Assembly (NCBI GenBank): GCA_025362735.1
Contig: JANYFL010000042.1
Coordinates: 1-64,000, forward strand
Reading direction: 5' to 3'
Source of the DNA: Betaproteobacteria bacterium
GTDB taxonomy: Bacteria > Pseudomonadota > Gammaproteobacteria > Burkholderiales > Burkholderiaceae_D
Length of the DNA: 64,000 bases
Made by a program: the position numbers and the translations under genes. This document shows, piece after piece, positions 10,401 to 19,159 of the stretch; the first letter of the stretch is position 1, and each line of letters opens with the position of its first letter. The notes under the pieces were generated by a model. The model saw only the letters and a program-made list of their open reading frames with translations. It did not search any database and was not told the origin of the DNA.

Positions 10401-10853
10401 CGCGCCTTTCAGTTTCAATAAAGCCGCATAGGATTCAAACATGCGGAGGGGTTGATGCGGCTGACCGGCCATCAACTCTTCCAGATATTCAATCACGCCA
10501 TGAAAAGCAGCACCAATGATAGTCAGGGCATCAGCATCACAGCGCGCGGGCTTGGATTCAAATATTTCGTAAAGGTGTTCGACCTCTTCGGTCATCAGAA
10601 CCACACCGTCCAGATCGACGACCTGCAAAGCGCCATGGGCTTGATGCAAATGCGAGCGCGCCAGACGCAAGGCCGTCGTATCGTCCGGAGTCTGGCTGAA
10701 CGCAGTGAGGGATTGCAGGGATTGGCCGAACGCTTCACGAATTTCCGGAATCAGCCAGGACAGCGAGCCGGTGTCCACACCGGCCCAGTCCGAATCGTTC
10801 AGCAGAGCACTATCGCCCTGACCTACAGAATCATCCATGGTTTGATAGGTCAT
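4470..10853 (-). CDS. chpA: ChpA/PilL: giant hybrid chemosensory histidine kinase for type IV pili
   Basis: CheA-like kinase of the Pil-Chp system, which senses surface and chemical cues and sets PilG/PilH phosphorylation to steer twitching. About 2127 residues from ATG 10853. Histidine phosphotransfer domains are clear from the motifs FHTLKGSGRMVG, VHSLAGSSSTVG and LHTVKGSARMAG (roughly residues 780, 1135 and 1365); the first 600 residues look like decayed copies. Then come the CheA dimer region (VRADVLDRLVNQAGEVSISR), the ATPase (NAVVHGIES, GAGLN, GRGVGMDVV), a CheW domain and a C-terminal receiver (VDDSLTVRR, LVDIEMPRMDG, ITSR, GKPY). Start is uncertain: TTG at 10922 and GTG at 10880 are in frame, none with a well-spaced Shine-Dalgarno. 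ATG 10853 leaves about 25 residues before the first helical domain. Confidence 0.95.
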   Translation of the reverse strand: MTYQTMDDSVGQGDSALLNDSDWAGVDTGSLSWLIPEIREAFGQSLQSLTAFSQTPDDTTALRLARSHLHQAHGALQVVDLDGVVLMTEEVEHLYEIFESKPARCDADALTIIGAAFHGVIEYLEELMAGQPHQPLRMFESYAALLKLKGADRIHPSDLFFPDLSIRPPLPLTETRSLNPLEITQQRARFERGLLGYLRNESDRAALSEMAAAVATIETSSKQGQQRAFWWITRGFFEALQNQAIPQDAEIKKLVARINLQIRRLLDDSATIAERVLRDALYFVARARPVTDHIRDVQQVYRLGRALPQDFGVPRAHRVDAAKIRQVKELLVAAKKSWGAIVAGNVAQIPDFSRDSSAVLELSGNFGQPGLAQLALVIANIGTDLSFDPRRPSEQIGLDIASALLFLESVVEQINSLDSSFNARALQLVGRLDAAAAGIVAEEQIPWLDELASKAHERQTMGQFILEIQCNLQTVEKTLDAYFRDTSQRQGLVAAEGLLAQAGGALAVMGHDHAAQAIAHSRKSILRFAEDSFVPDAVEFERVAHTLGAVGFYVEQLQSGSGKGTVFHFDEQTGQFTAEIGIAVDKKPAELSAVSEGLSSTTPETDASTTQPASLEQETVQRAGDATHLMDSLRENPDNEMARDLLLTNLEQVYENALLLDDSDLRENAGEAIKLLNANENDELENALSNISTGGLTDRITELTNQTSRLAGQDVLMLPIEPTTPVPLEDDAEKIDAELLEIFLGEAQEVLETVQHTLAGLKESPASHDHLVTMRRAFHTLKGSGRMVGLYEFGDAAWGIEQTLNQQLSAATPVMPNLLDLLGTAAVELDAWVKELATQGMSSRRAQALVDYAAAVREGRAYAALTESVTQQPDRSVVALPAMAERVESLTDQFAETNAEQEVPSSDLSVVPGMLPEVVPQFPTLDEESLLITIVDDTDLPVVELYLPEVQPENTTGTGQSNMISQADDLTLDFSGSVHGPNPTNLEAVFQNLAPELTTRVELVIDPPLSLDSEPLNAPTQDEDNEAALMASPFDAFEPPVEDEVTEIAITENVASEESTTEESATVLPFPSAELPPPRNDDLCRIGHLTIAQPLYNIFLVEADELVRTVARDFSEWRHELERCGSETAFRAVHSLAGSSSTVGLDAVHDLARAIEGVLLTSAQQAAPIEPSELDLLDAAVESLRAMLHQFAAQFLPNVNPERIEELNALRQKLSAYHVDSGLAAHESSESADSIEESATEFEMPSAALDESVIEPSEFNPEFNASVNEFVPEVESASVEPVSAEPVPLPQFMPMQEQEAPVPAVASITAALEASQMRDDIDPELMEIFIQEANDYMPQIGQNLREWQADPSRFEVTLALQRQLHTVKGSARMAGAMRLGELIHEMETRVESGATLSQIPQGFFDELLSAHDHGLELLNLLAHPTSARAVHFQESVRESSSEPDHVVEPAPVQPLVDRRATARPSNQTTPMVRVRADVLDRLVNQAGEVSISRARLDNEIGQIRTSLNDLTDNLARLRTQLREIEIQGETQMQSQLSMAREKEHFDPLEFDRFTRFQELTRMMAESVEDIELVRKTLMRSLEGAGRNLSIQQRMTRDMQQDLMHVRMVPFSSVAERLYRVVRQAAKELDKRANLDIRGATVEIDRALLEQMVAPFEHLLRNAVVHGIESREERRAAGKEEIGELLVEARHEGNEIVLTFSDDGAGLNLARIRERAITVGLIGQYETLTDQRAADLIFQPGFTTATHVTELAGRGVGMDVVREEAAALGGRVTVESQPGKGSRFTVHLPLTLAVTQAVVLRSAGRLFALPAVLVEAVQQVKDEPLAQAYVNGHFDWQGKPIGLHFLSRLLGEESAPLAQRYSPVLILRSGGVHIALHVDEVVGNQEAVVKNVGPQLARMTGVAGATVLGSGEVVLILNPVQIAQRRESIELNQNEKNLRHAEAQVIAEPSNDSSQIENSDSEAEALVNFLESEPEAQSFTSTAAAYTPAPPPAVASASKAIGTLPIVMVVDDSLTVRRVTQRLLMREGYQVVLAKDGVDALQQMQDFKPDVMLVDIEMPRMDGFDLTRNIRSDERYRHIPIIMITSRTADKHRTFAMELGVNVYLGKPYQDDELLANIGAFTGKLAVD

Positions 10854-10916
10854 CAACGGTTGGGGTAGAGATGCGCTCACGAATTTGCTCACTGTTGCGT
10901 TTGTTACGGTCAATCT

Positions 10917-10958
10917 GATCAAGCGACCTTATTTAAGCCACCTTATTTAAGCAACCTT
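10917..10958. repeat. Three 14-bp imperfect tandem repeats across the pilJ stop codon
   Basis: Units on the plus strand: ATTTAAGCAACCTT (10945-10958), ATTTAAGCCACCTT (10931-10944) and GATCAAGCGACCTT (10917-10930). On the minus strand the first unit encodes the last codons and stop of pilJ; the next two lie in the pilJ-chpA gap, and the last contains the in-frame TTG at 10922. Each unit includes AAGGT, so the array repeats a Shine-Dalgarno-like sequence. Confidence 0.8.
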
Positions 10959-13214
10959 AAAGCGGGTCACCGAGCTCTTCAGTTCCTGGGCCAACTGGGA
11001 TAGCTGTTGAATCGAGCTGGCCGTCTGACGGGTACCGGTCGAGGTTTCTTCATTCACTTCCAGGATGTATTCGATACTCTTGGCCACACCCCCTGCGGAC
11101 TGGGCCTGCGCCGAGGTATTGGCCGAGATCTGTTCAATCAGTTCTGCCAACGTGCGCGAGACACGTCCGATATTCGCCAGCGCTTGTCCGGCAGCATCAG
11201 AGAGCTTGGCCCCTTCGACCACGCCCTGAGTCGATTTTTCCATCGCCACCACGGCGTCTTGAGTATCGGTCTGAATCGTGCGCACGAGCGCACCGATCTG
11301 CTTGGTCGCTTCGGCCGACCGCTCAGCCAGACGCTGCACTTCTTCGGCCACCACAGAGAATCCGCGCCCGGCTTCACCGGCACTCGCGGCCTGTATGGCG
11401 GCATTCAGCGCTAGCACGTTGGTCTGCTCGGTAATGTCCGAAATCAGTTCGATGATCTCGCCGATCTCCTGCGACGATTCGCCCAGACGTTTGATGCGTT
11501 TGGATGTTTCCTGAATCTGTTCGCGGATTTCGTTCATGCCGGCAATCGAATTTTCCACGGCCCGCTGACCATCTTCGGCTGCGGCCAACGATTGACGCGC
11601 CACATTGGCCGACTCCATTGCCGAACTGGACACCTCATTGATCTGCGCCGTCATTTTCAGCACCGACTCACCGGTGCTGCGAATTTCATGTGACTGCTGT
11701 TCGGATGCAATCAACAAGCGCTCGGAGGTTTTCTGAGCTTCCGTCGAAGCCTTGGTCACCTGCTCGGCCGTATTGTTGATCCGGCCAACCAGCGTGCGCA
11801 GTTCTTCCACCGTATAGTTCACCGAGTCGGCAATCGCGCCGGTGATGTCTTCCGACACAGTCGCCTGCATGGTCAGGTTGCCGTCAGCCACTTCCTGCAG
11901 TTCATTCATCAGACGCAGAATCGCTGCCTGATTGGCATTGTTGGTCTGACGCGCCTCTTCTTCCTGCTGCTGGGCGCGGATGCGGCGGCGTTCGGCTTCC
12001 GTCGCCAGAGCGGCCGTGTTGTCAAAGTAGGCCTTACCAATCAGGAAACCACCGGCCAGCGCGAGGAAGCCGCAAACAATCATCATTGCCAGATTGATGT
12101 AGCGCAGCTTGCTTTGCTCACCATACCGGTTTTGCAGACTCAGGATCGAGGTGCGCAGGTTTTCGTTGTCCCTGAATACTTCCTGCTCTGCCTGCTTGGT
12201 GGCAATGATCTTGCGCAAGCTATCGAGCAAAACATTGATGTCTTCCTCATAAGGATCGAAGCGCTTCTGCAACTGCGCCAGTCGGCCACCGACCGGGCCA
12301 TCCTTGCTCGCCGCCAGGCCGAGCGAAGCATTGCCGTTATAGAGGCCATCCAGCAAGATGCGAAAAGTATTGAGATCCTTTCCTAGAATCGAAGCAATTT
12401 CTTCGAGATTGCCACCTTCACTCGAGATCAACTCATTGGCGTTTTTGATCATACGTTGCGTCAGCATGGTCAATTGTGTGGATGCCGAAATTTCTCGAGG
12501 GCTGGCGCCCGACTGCAATTTCAATGCAGCGATCTGCTGCGTCACATCAAGCAGAGCCGAGTTGTCCTGATTCAAACGCTGCAGTGCGGCACCAATCGTC
12601 GTCAACGCTTTCTCGTTTTCGAGAACCACGCTGGCGTTCTTTTCACTGCGCTTCCACTCATTTGTCAGCGTCACAAGAACTTTTTGATCACTGCCACTCG
12701 CGGCAGGTAGGCCGTGTTCGCCTCCCCCTTCCGTCAAGGTTTTTAGATTGGCAGTGAGCGTGTCACGGCTGTCACGTAACTGCGTAAATGCAGCGGGTTT
12801 ACCTTGTACGGCATTCGGCACCGCCTTGGCCAGACGCTGGGAATGCATCAAGGAATCACCGATCAACTCGGCATAACCGGCTTCATGCGAACTTTGACGA
12901 AAATCGCGATAGACAAACAAGGCGCAGATGAACAAAGCCCCAATGACAAAATAAGTCAGCATCTTGATCTGACGATCCAGCGGCCAGTTTCCAATCAATG
13001 GGATTTTCCATTGCATCAACGGTGCGGGTGGCGCAGAAACCTGTGGAATCTGGGTGGTATTTCTTGCGCGCTCTTCTTTACTCGAGGGGAAAGGGAGTAC
13101 CGTCGGCTTCGCCTCGGCAGCCTGACCTGAGGGCTTCCCGGACTTTCCTTTTTCCGCACCAGATTTCATCTTCGATCCCTTTAAGGGCAGTTCAGATGCT
13201 ACATTCCTAGACAT
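10947..13214 (-). CDS. pilJ: PilJ: methyl-accepting chemotaxis-type sensor for type IV pili
   Basis: Membrane receptor feeding ChpA. 755 residues from ATG 13214, which has GAGG five bases upstream; a TTG at 13235 would overlap pilI. A basic, low-complexity cytoplasmic head (about 70 residues) precedes TM1 ([18 protein letters not shown]). The periplasmic region holds two PilJ-type sensor helices. TM2 is [24 protein letters not shown] and a signalling hairpin follow with the conserved tip region ([20 protein letters not shown] and [17 protein letters not shown]). The gene is 7 bases after pilI. The C-terminal codons are part of a 14-bp tandem repeat. Confidence 0.95.
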   Translation of the reverse strand: MSRNVASELPLKGSKMKSGAEKGKSGKPSGQAAEAKPTVLPFPSSKEERARNTTQIPQVSAPPAPLMQWKIPLIGNWPLDRQIKMLTYFVIGALFICALFVYRDFRQSSHEAGYAELIGDSLMHSQRLAKAVPNAVQGKPAAFTQLRDSRDTLTANLKTLTEGGGEHGLPAASGSDQKVLVTLTNEWKRSEKNASVVLENEKALTTIGAALQRLNQDNSALLDVTQQIAALKLQSGASPREISASTQLTMLTQRMIKNANELISSEGGNLEEIASILGKDLNTFRILLDGLYNGNASLGLAASKDGPVGGRLAQLQKRFDPYEEDINVLLDSLRKIIATKQAEQEVFRDNENLRTSILSLQNRYGEQSKLRYINLAMMIVCGFLALAGGFLIGKAYFDNTAALATEAERRRIRAQQQEEEARQTNNANQAAILRLMNELQEVADGNLTMQATVSEDITGAIADSVNYTVEELRTLVGRINNTAEQVTKASTEAQKTSERLLIASEQQSHEIRSTGESVLKMTAQINEVSSSAMESANVARQSLAAAEDGQRAVENSIAGMNEIREQIQETSKRIKRLGESSQEIGEIIELISDITEQTNVLALNAAIQAASAGEAGRGFSVVAEEVQRLAERSAEATKQIGALVRTIQTDTQDAVVAMEKSTQGVVEGAKLSDAAGQALANIGRVSRTLAELIEQISANTSAQAQSAGGVAKSIEYILEVNEETSTGTRQTASSIQQLSQLAQELKSSVTRFKVA

Positions 13215-13221
13215 GGTTCCC

Positions 13222-13836
13222 TCACCAGATTCCAATATTCAAAAAACGGCTGTCTGCCATCAACGCCGGTAAATCCAGTTCTTCCCACAAGCTGCCTTCT
13301 TCATCCTGCCAGTAGCCCGAAATCCATCCAACTTGCACAGTTGTTTCGACAGCCTCTTTGGGGGCAACCTGCATTTGATGAACGCCCCGCAAGCCTTGCA
13401 TGCGCGACACCAGAATGCCTGCGTGAAAATGCATGTCGTTGGCAAAAACCAATACCCGGCTGTCTTTGTCCTGAACCGTAGGCGCACCACCACGGAAAAG
13501 GTTCAAATCAATGATACTGACCAGATTGCCGCGTACATTCGCCAGCCCGCGATACCAACTTTTGGTCAACGGCACCACCGTCATTTCCGGCACAGGAATG
13601 ATTTCACCGGCCTGCGGCAAATCAATCAAGTAGTTGCGATCCATGATCCGCAGGGCCAGATTATTCTGTTTGACCGGAGCAGACTGGGCATTGCGCAGCC
13701 GTTCTTCCAGGCCATCCTGAAACTCGCGTAACTGGGTGCGATTGACCGAAGCCTGTAACTGCGCCTCGACCGAAGACGTCGCCGAATAAAAATCCAGCGA
13801 CACTGGGGATTGGGAGGGCTCCGTAAAATCTTGCAT
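13222..13836 (-). CDS. pilI: PilI: CheW-like adaptor of the Pil-Chp system
   Basis: Couples PilJ to ChpA. 204 residues with a single CheW domain: the stretch [20 protein letters not shown] is followed by [18 protein letters not shown], the typical CheW RGxxxxxxDL core, and later [16 protein letters not shown] at 13836 lies 21 bases after pilH. It is second in the chain before pilJ and chpA. Adaptor-like ChpC and the PilK/ChpB adaptation enzymes are not in this cluster. Confidence 0.93.
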   Translation of the reverse strand: MQDFTEPSQSPVSLDFYSATSSVEAQLQASVNRTQLREFQDGLEERLRNAQSAPVKQNNLALRIMDRNYLIDLPQAGEIIPVPEMTVVPLTKSWYRGLANVRGNLVSIIDLNLFRGGAPTVQDKDSRVLVFANDMHFHAGILVSRMQGLRGVHQMQVAPKEAVETTVQVGWISGYWQDEEGSLWEELDLPALMADSRFLNIGIW

Positions 13837-13857
13837 CTTAATAACCTTGGTTCGATC

Positions 13858-14232
13858 TTAAGCGGCGGTATTAAATGCGCGGATCTTGCTGATCAATTGA
13901 TCGGCATTGACCGGCTTGACCAGATAATCCTTTGCGCCCTGCTTGATACCCCAAAAACGATCCGTATCCTGATCCTTACTGGTACACATGATGATGGGAA
14001 TATGCGCCGTGATCGGATCACGACTCATCGCACGCGTCACCTGGAATCCGTTTTGCCCCGGCATGATCACATCCATCAGGATCAGATGCGGAGGATCGCT
14101 ACGGGCCTTGGAGATCGCCTCCTCCCCATTTTCCGCCGTAACCACGTCATAACCAAACCGCGTCAGCAGGTCCAGGTAATAGTAACGCTCTGTGGCCGAA
14201 TCATCTACCACTAGTATTTTGCTGATCTGCAT
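13858..14232 (-). CDS. pilH: PilH: single-domain response regulator
   Basis: CheY-like receiver, 124 residues, with [12 protein letters not shown] (acidic pocket), [13 protein letters not shown] (phospho-acceptor Asp), IMCTSK (Thr/Ser switch) and DYLVKP (conserved Lys). PilH is regarded as opposing PilG, affecting pilus retraction and cAMP. The start is ATG 14232, preceded by GGGAG five bases upstream; the frame continues to 14286 but that would overlap pilG. Lies between pilG and pilI. Confidence 0.93.
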   Translation of the reverse strand: MQISKILVVDDSATERYYYLDLLTRFGYDVVTAENGEEAISKARSDPPHLILMDVIMPGQNGFQVTRAMSRDPITAHIPIIMCTSKDQDTDRFWGIKQGAKDYLVKPVNADQLISKIRAFNTAA

Positions 14233-14254
14233 TGCCGCTCCCTTTTCAGGCAAC

Positions 14255-14659
14255 TCAGTTGATTGAAGTAAGCCGTTTTTCGACATGGTTTTTCACCGTT
14301 TTTAAGAGACTGTCTTTGGTGAAAGGCTTGGTCAGATATTCATCCGAGCCCACCATGCGGCCGCGCGCCCGGTCGAACAAGCCGTCTTTGCTGGACAGCA
14401 TCACGACCGGGGTACGATGGAATTTCGGGCTTTTCTTGATGAGCGCACAAGTCTGGTAACCATCCAGACGCGGCATCAGAATGTCGCAAAAAATCAGGCT
14501 GGGTTGATGGTCATTGATTTTGGCCAGGGCGTCGAAACCATCCTGCGCCAAGATGACCTGATAGCCGGCCTGTACGAGGAAAATTTCAGCGCTGCGGCGG
14601 ATGGTGCTACTGTCATCAATCACCATTACGCGCACGCCATTTGTATCTGAGTCTGTCAT
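14255..14659 (-). CDS. pilG: PilG: single-domain response regulator
   Basis: CheY-like output protein of the Pil-Chp pathway, promoting pilus extension in known systems. 134 residues from ATG 14659 (frame open to 14755, but the domain starts just after MTDSDTNG). Receiver motifs: MVIDDSSTIRR, IFCDILMPRLDGYQ, VMLSSKDGLFD and EYLTKPF. The segment KDGLFDRARGRMVGSDEYLTKPF is characteristic of PilG, and PilG-first order matches other pil clusters. The 177-base gap to the rubredoxin gene should hold the cluster promoter; I could not fix a convincing one. Confidence 0.93.
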   Translation of the reverse strand: MTDSDTNGVRVMVIDDSSTIRRSAEIFLVQAGYQVILAQDGFDALAKINDHQPSLIFCDILMPRLDGYQTCALIKKSPKFHRTPVVMLSSKDGLFDRARGRMVGSDEYLTKPFTKDSLLKTVKNHVEKRLTSIN

Positions 14660-14836
14660 GAAGCTGCCCCGTTGTCCGCTTGTGTTGCCACTCTGAAAGT
14701 CCTGCACAAGGTAACAACGCCAGTTTGCCGGATTACTTGAATCGACCACAACCAAAACTGAAATTATTATTGTTCAGCCAGCAACAACCCAGCGACAACC
14801 ATTACAAATACTAGGAATTTGACCTACCCGTCTCTT

Positions 14837-15001
14837 TCAAATTTCGACGAGTTCAAAATCTTCCTTGCGGGCACCACATTCAGGGCAAGTCCAGTTCATC
14901 GGCACATCTTCCCAGCGGGTTCCTGGCGCGAGTCCCTCTTCCGGCGAACCGGCTGCTTCGTCATATATCCAGCCGCAAATCAGACACATCCAGGTTTTCA
15001 T
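14837..15001 (-). CDS. Rubredoxin
   Basis: Small iron protein of 54 residues from ATG 15001. Both CxxC knuckles are complete: MCLICGWIYDE and WTCPECGARKEDFE, binding one Fe with four Cys. Probable role is one-electron transfer to a hydroxylase or oxidoreductase; the partner is not visible here. A longer frame reaching 15061 adds a tail not seen in rubredoxins. Divergent from thiD. Confidence 0.95.
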   Translation of the reverse strand: MKTWMCLICGWIYDEAAGSPEEGLAPGTRWEDVPMNWTCPECGARKEDFELVEI

Positions 15002-15112
15002 ATTGATATCGTTCGGGTATGTAGGAGCGGGGCTTGCTGATGGCAAAGTCAGCGCAAACACCGCCCAGAAATGATGAAAGAGTAAAATCGGAGTTTACCT
15101 TTTTCCGGGTCT

Positions 15113-15150
15113 TTGCCTGATCGAAGTCCGTAATCAGCAACGATAGGCAA
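15113..15150 (+). promoter_or_regulatory. Stem-loop in thiD leader
   Basis: TTGCCTGATCG (15113-15123) can pair with CGATAGGCAA (15141-15150), a 10-bp stem with one bulged G, 27 bases before the thiD ATG. It resembles neither a terminator (no T-run) nor a complete thiamine-pyrophosphate riboswitch. It may be a leader structure or chance. Confidence 0.25.
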
Positions 15151-15177
15151 GCCCATCCAACCCTCTTCAAAAAGCAG

Positions 15178-16080
15178 ATGTCACTTACTCCGCCCATTGT
15201 CATGATTTTTGCCGCCAGCGATCCCACCGGTGGCGCAGGTCTGCAAGCCGACCTGATGACCGTCTCAAGCATGGGCTGTCATGGTGTGACCGTCGTCACC
15301 GGGCTGACCGTTCAGGACACCGCCGGAGTCGAAGATTTTCTGCCGATTGACCCCGATTATGTAGATGATCAGGCGCGTACGGTGCTCGAAGACATGCCAG
15401 TGGCCGCATTCAAAATCGGTGTTCTGGGCAGTGTCGAGACCGTCGCTATCGTCGCAGAAATCGTTTCAGACTATCCAGACATTCCCTTGGTACTAGACCC
15501 TGTCCTGACCAGCGGGCGCGGGGACAGCTTTGCGGATGAGGAAGTCCTGGCCGCCATACGTGAATTGCTCATCCCGCAGACCACCATCATCACGCCCAAC
15601 AGTCTGGAAGCGCGACGTTTGGCGGCGGCGGCCGACGATGGGGACGACAACGCCGAGAACTTGGCGCTGGAAACCTGCGCGGCGCGGCTGATTCAGTGGG
15701 GTTGCGAATTCGTACTGATCACCGGTACCCACGAAAACACGACGGAAGTCATTAACTCTCTCTACACCGAGGCAGGCAGCACCCAATCTGAAACGGAAAC
15801 GGTGATCGAATGCGTCCGCAGTGATAGTTGGCAGCGTCTGCCCGAGAGCTATCACGGCTCGGGCTGCACACTGGCCTCAGCGCTCGCTGCCCTGCTCGCC
15901 AACGGTCTCGACATGCCCGAAGCGGTGCGCGAAGCCCAGGAATACACCTGGCAAGCCTTGGCTTCGGGATTTCGTCCCGGCATGGGCCAGCATTTGCCGG
16001 ATCGCTTTTTCTGGGCGAGAGAATTGCAAGAAAGCAATACCGATGCAATGCTGAAAAAATCCGACGAAGCCTCGTCCTGA
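15178..16080 (+). CDS. thiD: Hydroxymethylpyrimidine/phosphomethylpyrimidine kinase
   Basis: Phosphorylates HMP and HMP-P to HMP-PP for thiamine synthesis. 300 residues, ribokinase-like fold. Motifs: FAASDPTGGAGLQADL (substrate site near residue 12), VLDPVLTSGRG, and the C-terminal anion hole with catalytic Asp equivalent in YHGSGCTLASALAA. The ATG at 15178 starts the protein close to the conserved first strand. First gene of thiD-thiE-hemL: thiE begins 1 base after the stop. Confidence 0.95.
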   Translation: MSLTPPIVMIFAASDPTGGAGLQADLMTVSSMGCHGVTVVTGLTVQDTAGVEDFLPIDPDYVDDQARTVLEDMPVAAFKIGVLGSVETVAIVAEIVSDYPDIPLVLDPVLTSGRGDSFADEEVLAAIRELLIPQTTIITPNSLEARRLAAAADDGDDNAENLALETCAARLIQWGCEFVLITGTHENTTEVINSLYTEAGSTQSETETVIECVRSDSWQRLPESYHGSGCTLASALAALLANGLDMPEAVREAQEYTWQALASGFRPGMGQHLPDRFFWARELQESNTDAMLKKSDEASS

Positions 16081-16081
16081 C

Positions 16082-16735
16082 ATGGTGTTTGCGTCCCCAT
16101 CCGCTACGAAGTCCATTCGCGGACTGTATGCCGTAACACCGGATGAACCGGACACCGCCCAGCTTCTGGTACTCGCCGGAGCGGCTCTAGCCGGTGGTGC
16201 TACCGTCCTGCAATATCGCAACAAGCGGGCAAGTCCTGCATTGCGCAGCACGCAGGCAAAGGCGCTTCAGGCTTTGTGCCAGGCGTTCAGCGTGCCGCTG
16301 ATTATCAACGATCATCTCGACCTTGCCCTAGAGGTCAATGCCGGATTGCACATCGGCGCGGAAGATGGAGATCTTGCGCAAGTACGTGCAGCGCTGGGTC
16401 CTGGGCGACTACTGGGCGTTTCCTGTTACAACCAAATCGCGCTGGCACAGAGCGCGGCTCAAGCCAGTGCGGATTACATCGCATTCGGCAGCGTCTTCGC
16501 GTCGCCCACCAAACCAAAGGCGGTCACCGCACCGCTCCGTCTGTTCGCAGAAGCTAAAGCAGCAGGCATCACGCTGCCTCTAGTTGGCATTGGTGGAATC
16601 ACTTTAGCCAATCTGCCACAGCTGGTGCAGGCTGGGGCAGATGCGGCCGCTGTCATCAGTGAATTGTTCCAGGCCAAAGACATTCAACAACGCGCACAAC
16701 AACTAGCCTCCTGTTTCAACACCAAACGATCATGA
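16082..16735 (+). CDS. thiE: Thiamine-phosphate synthase
   Basis: Joins HMP-PP and thiazole phosphate to thiamine phosphate. 217 residues, TIM-barrel fold. Recognisable blocks: [57 protein letters not shown] and [11 protein letters not shown]. It follows thiD by one base and its stop overlaps the hemL start (ATGA, 16732-16735), so the three genes are probably translated as one unit. The thiazole genes thiG/thiS are not in the window. Confidence 0.95.
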   Translation: MVFASPSATKSIRGLYAVTPDEPDTAQLLVLAGAALAGGATVLQYRNKRASPALRSTQAKALQALCQAFSVPLIINDHLDLALEVNAGLHIGAEDGDLAQVRAALGPGRLLGVSCYNQIALAQSAAQASADYIAFGSVFASPTKPKAVTAPLRLFAEAKAAGITLPLVGIGGITLANLPQLVQAGADAAAVISELFQAKDIQQRAQQLASCFNTKRS

Positions 16736-18030
16736 CCCAATCCCGCAACGACACACTGTTTGAACGCGCCCAGCGCACCACGCCCGGTGGCGTCAATTCG
16801 CCGGTACGCGCTTTCCGCCAGGTCGGCGGCACACCGCGCTTCATGACGCGGGCCGAAGGGTCGTACATGTGGGACGCCGACGGCAAGCGTTATATCGACT
16901 ATATCAATAGCTGGGGCCCGGCCATCGTCGGCCACGCACATCCGGAAGTGGTCGCAGCGATTCAGAAAGCCGCGCAGAACGGTCTCACCTTTGGCACGCC
17001 GACCGAAGCCGAAATTGAGATGGCCGAGGAAATCTGCAAACTCGTGCCGTCGATTGAACAAGTAAGACTGGTCAGTTCGGGTACTGAGGCAACGATGAGC
17101 GCGATCCGGTTAGCGCGCGGCTATACCGGTCGCTCACGCATCATCAAGTTCGACGGTTGCTATCACGGTCATGCCGACAGTCTTTTGGTTAAAGCCGGAT
17201 CCGGTTTGCTGACGTTCAACGATGTGACAATCAACACCGCCAGTTCTGCCGGTGTTCCACCCGAAGTAACCCAGCACACCATCGTGCTCGACTACAACGA
17301 CTGCGAACAACTCGACGAGGCCTTCAAACGTTATCCCAACGAAATCGCATGCGTGATGGTCGAGCCCGTCGCAGGCAATATGAACCTGATTCGCGCTACA
17401 CCCCAGTTCCTGCAACGCATGCGCGAACTCTGTACTCAGCATGGTGCGCTGCTGATTTTTGATGAGGTGATGAGCGGCTTTCGCGTCGCACTAGGCGGTG
17501 CTCAGGCGATGTACGGAATCAAGCCCGACGTCACCGCTCTCGGCAAGGTCATCGGCGGCGGCATGCCCGTCGCAGCTTTTGGAGGACGAACCGACATCAT
17601 GCAGCGGCTCTCACCTATCGGAGCGGTCTATCAGGCCGGCACTCTATCCGGCAACCCGGTCGCCGTTGCTGCAGGCATGGCCACACTCAAACTAGTGCAG
17701 CAGGCCGGATTTTATGAACGCCTTTCCGCACAGACCGCCAAGTTGATGCAAGGCTTCAACGCAGCAGCACAAGCGGCAGGCCTTGCTTTTTGCAGCGACG
17801 CTGTCGGCAGTATGTTCGGTTTTTACTTCGCTGAAAAACTGCCACAAAAGCTTGCTGAAGTTTCTGCTTCCGACATTGAACGCTTCAAGCGCTTTTTCCA
17901 TCTGATGCTGGATCGCGGCGTCTATCTCGCACCTTCAGCCTATGAAGCTGGGTTTGTCTCGGCGGCGCATGACGATGCAGTCATCGCAGAGACCCTTGAC
18001 GCTGCCCGGCAATCGTTCGCGTTGGTTTGA
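16732..18030 (+). CDS. hemL: Glutamate-1-semialdehyde 2,1-aminomutase
   Basis: PLP enzyme converting glutamate-1-semialdehyde to 5-aminolevulinate, the C5 route to haem. 432 residues. Motifs: [57 protein letters not shown] and the PLP Lys at about residue 272 in [11 protein letters not shown]. Its linkage to thiamine genes is common in betaproteobacteria; hemB, the next enzyme of the pathway, is at 56626-57660. Converges on the ABC permease with a 4-base gap and no recognisable terminator. Confidence 0.96.
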   Translation: MTQSRNDTLFERAQRTTPGGVNSPVRAFRQVGGTPRFMTRAEGSYMWDADGKRYIDYINSWGPAIVGHAHPEVVAAIQKAAQNGLTFGTPTEAEIEMAEEICKLVPSIEQVRLVSSGTEATMSAIRLARGYTGRSRIIKFDGCYHGHADSLLVKAGSGLLTFNDVTINTASSAGVPPEVTQHTIVLDYNDCEQLDEAFKRYPNEIACVMVEPVAGNMNLIRATPQFLQRMRELCTQHGALLIFDEVMSGFRVALGGAQAMYGIKPDVTALGKVIGGGMPVAAFGGRTDIMQRLSPIGAVYQAGTLSGNPVAVAAGMATLKLVQQAGFYERLSAQTAKLMQGFNAAAQAAGLAFCSDAVGSMFGFYFAEKLPQKLAEVSASDIERFKRFFHLMLDRGVYLAPSAYEAGFVSAAHDDAVIAETLDAARQSFALV

Positions 18031-18034
18031 AAGC

Positions 18035-19159
18035 TTAATCGACCGTTTGCCGATAGCGCTTCAACGCCACCACACCGGCCACCAACATGAACAGCACAAT
18101 CGGCCACAGATGTGTGGCCACTTCAGTAATGCCGTTGCCTTTAAGCATGATGCCGCGCACGATGCACAAAAAATGCGTCAAGGGCAACAGTTCACCAATG
18201 CTTTGCGCCCAGCCCGGCATGCCACGAAACGGGAACATGAAACCGGTCAGCAACATCGACGGCAGGAAAAAGAAAAAGGTCAACTGCATCGCCTGCAACT
18301 GATTGCGCGCGATGGTCGAGAAGGTGAAGCCGACCGCGAGGTTGGCGGCGATGAAGACAATCAGCGCCAGTGACAGCAGCCACAAACTGCCGACCATCGG
18401 CACATTGAACAAGAGTCGCGCAGCGGTCAACACGATGACCACTTGTACATAGCCAATCAGAATATAGGGCACGATCTTGCCCAGCATGACTTCAAACGGG
18501 CGGGCAGGAGTTGCGAGCAAATTTTCCATCGTGCCGCGCTCGCGTTCGCGCGTCATGGCGAGCGAGGTCATCATCACCATCGTCATCGTCAGTATCACCC
18601 CGATCAAACCAGGAACAACGTTGTAGCTGGTCAGCCCTTCAGGGTTGTAGCGGCGCTGCACGCGCACTTCAAACGGGGCATCGACAGGACGCAAGGACGC
18701 CAATGGCCCGTAAAGTTCACGACCCACTGCGCGCTGGCCAATCCCATTGATTGCGGCCAATGCATTGCCGGTTGCAGCAGGATCGCTCGCATCAGCGGCC
18801 AACAACATGGCAGGGTGTTCGCCACGCATTAGCTTGCGCGAAAAATCTGGTGGTACAACCAGCGCGAATTGCACCTTGCCAATCGCCAGCAGTTCGTCCG
18901 CTTCAGCGGCACTTTCGACTTGATGAGTCACACGAAAGTAATTTGAATTTTCCAGTCCCGCAACAAAACTGCGCGAAAACGGACTTTGATCGGCGACGAC
19001 CAAAGCCAGAGGCAAATTTTTTGGATCGCCATTGATGGCAAAACCGAACAGGATCAATTGCATGATGGGAACACCGACCATCATCGCGAACGTAAAGCGA
19101 TCACGCCTGACCTGACGAAGCTCCTTGATCAGAACCGCCATGAAGCGTGCCCAGCTCAT
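18035..19159 (-). CDS. ABC-2 type transporter permease (YhhJ/YbhS-like)
   Basis: Inner-membrane subunit of an ABC efflux system, 374 residues. One N-terminal TM helix (FTFAMMVGVPIMQLILFGFA), a large periplasmic loop, then five C-terminal helices, the ABC-2 layout; TRERERGTMENLLATP marks the coupling loop. Its ATG overlaps the stop of the ATPase gene (ATGA, 19156-19159). E. coli ybhGFSR encodes two permeases; here only one follows, so it probably forms a homodimer. The substrate cannot be told from sequence. Confidence 0.92.
   Translation of the reverse strand: MSWARFMAVLIKELRQVRRDRFTFAMMVGVPIMQLILFGFAINGDPKNLPLALVVADQSPFSRSFVAGLENSNYFRVTHQVESAAEADELLAIGKVQFALVVPPDFSRKLMRGEHPAMLLAADASDPAATGNALAAINGIGQRAVGRELYGPLASLRPVDAPFEVRVQRRYNPEGLTSYNVVPGLIGVILTMTMVMMTSLAMTRERERGTMENLLATPARPFEVMLGKIVPYILIGYVQVVIVLTAARLLFNVPMVGSLWLLSLALIVFIAANLAVGFTFSTIARNQLQAMQLTFFFFLPSMLLTGFMFPFRGMPGWAQSIGELLPLTHFLCIVRGIMLKGNGITEVATHLWPIVLFMLVAGVVALKRYRQTVD

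Noticed and set aside
15105-15177. Thiamine-pyrophosphate riboswitch before thiD
   Set aside because: CCTGATC, TAAT and CAGC occur in order, but the 5' half with CTGAGA and the overall stem layout are missing.
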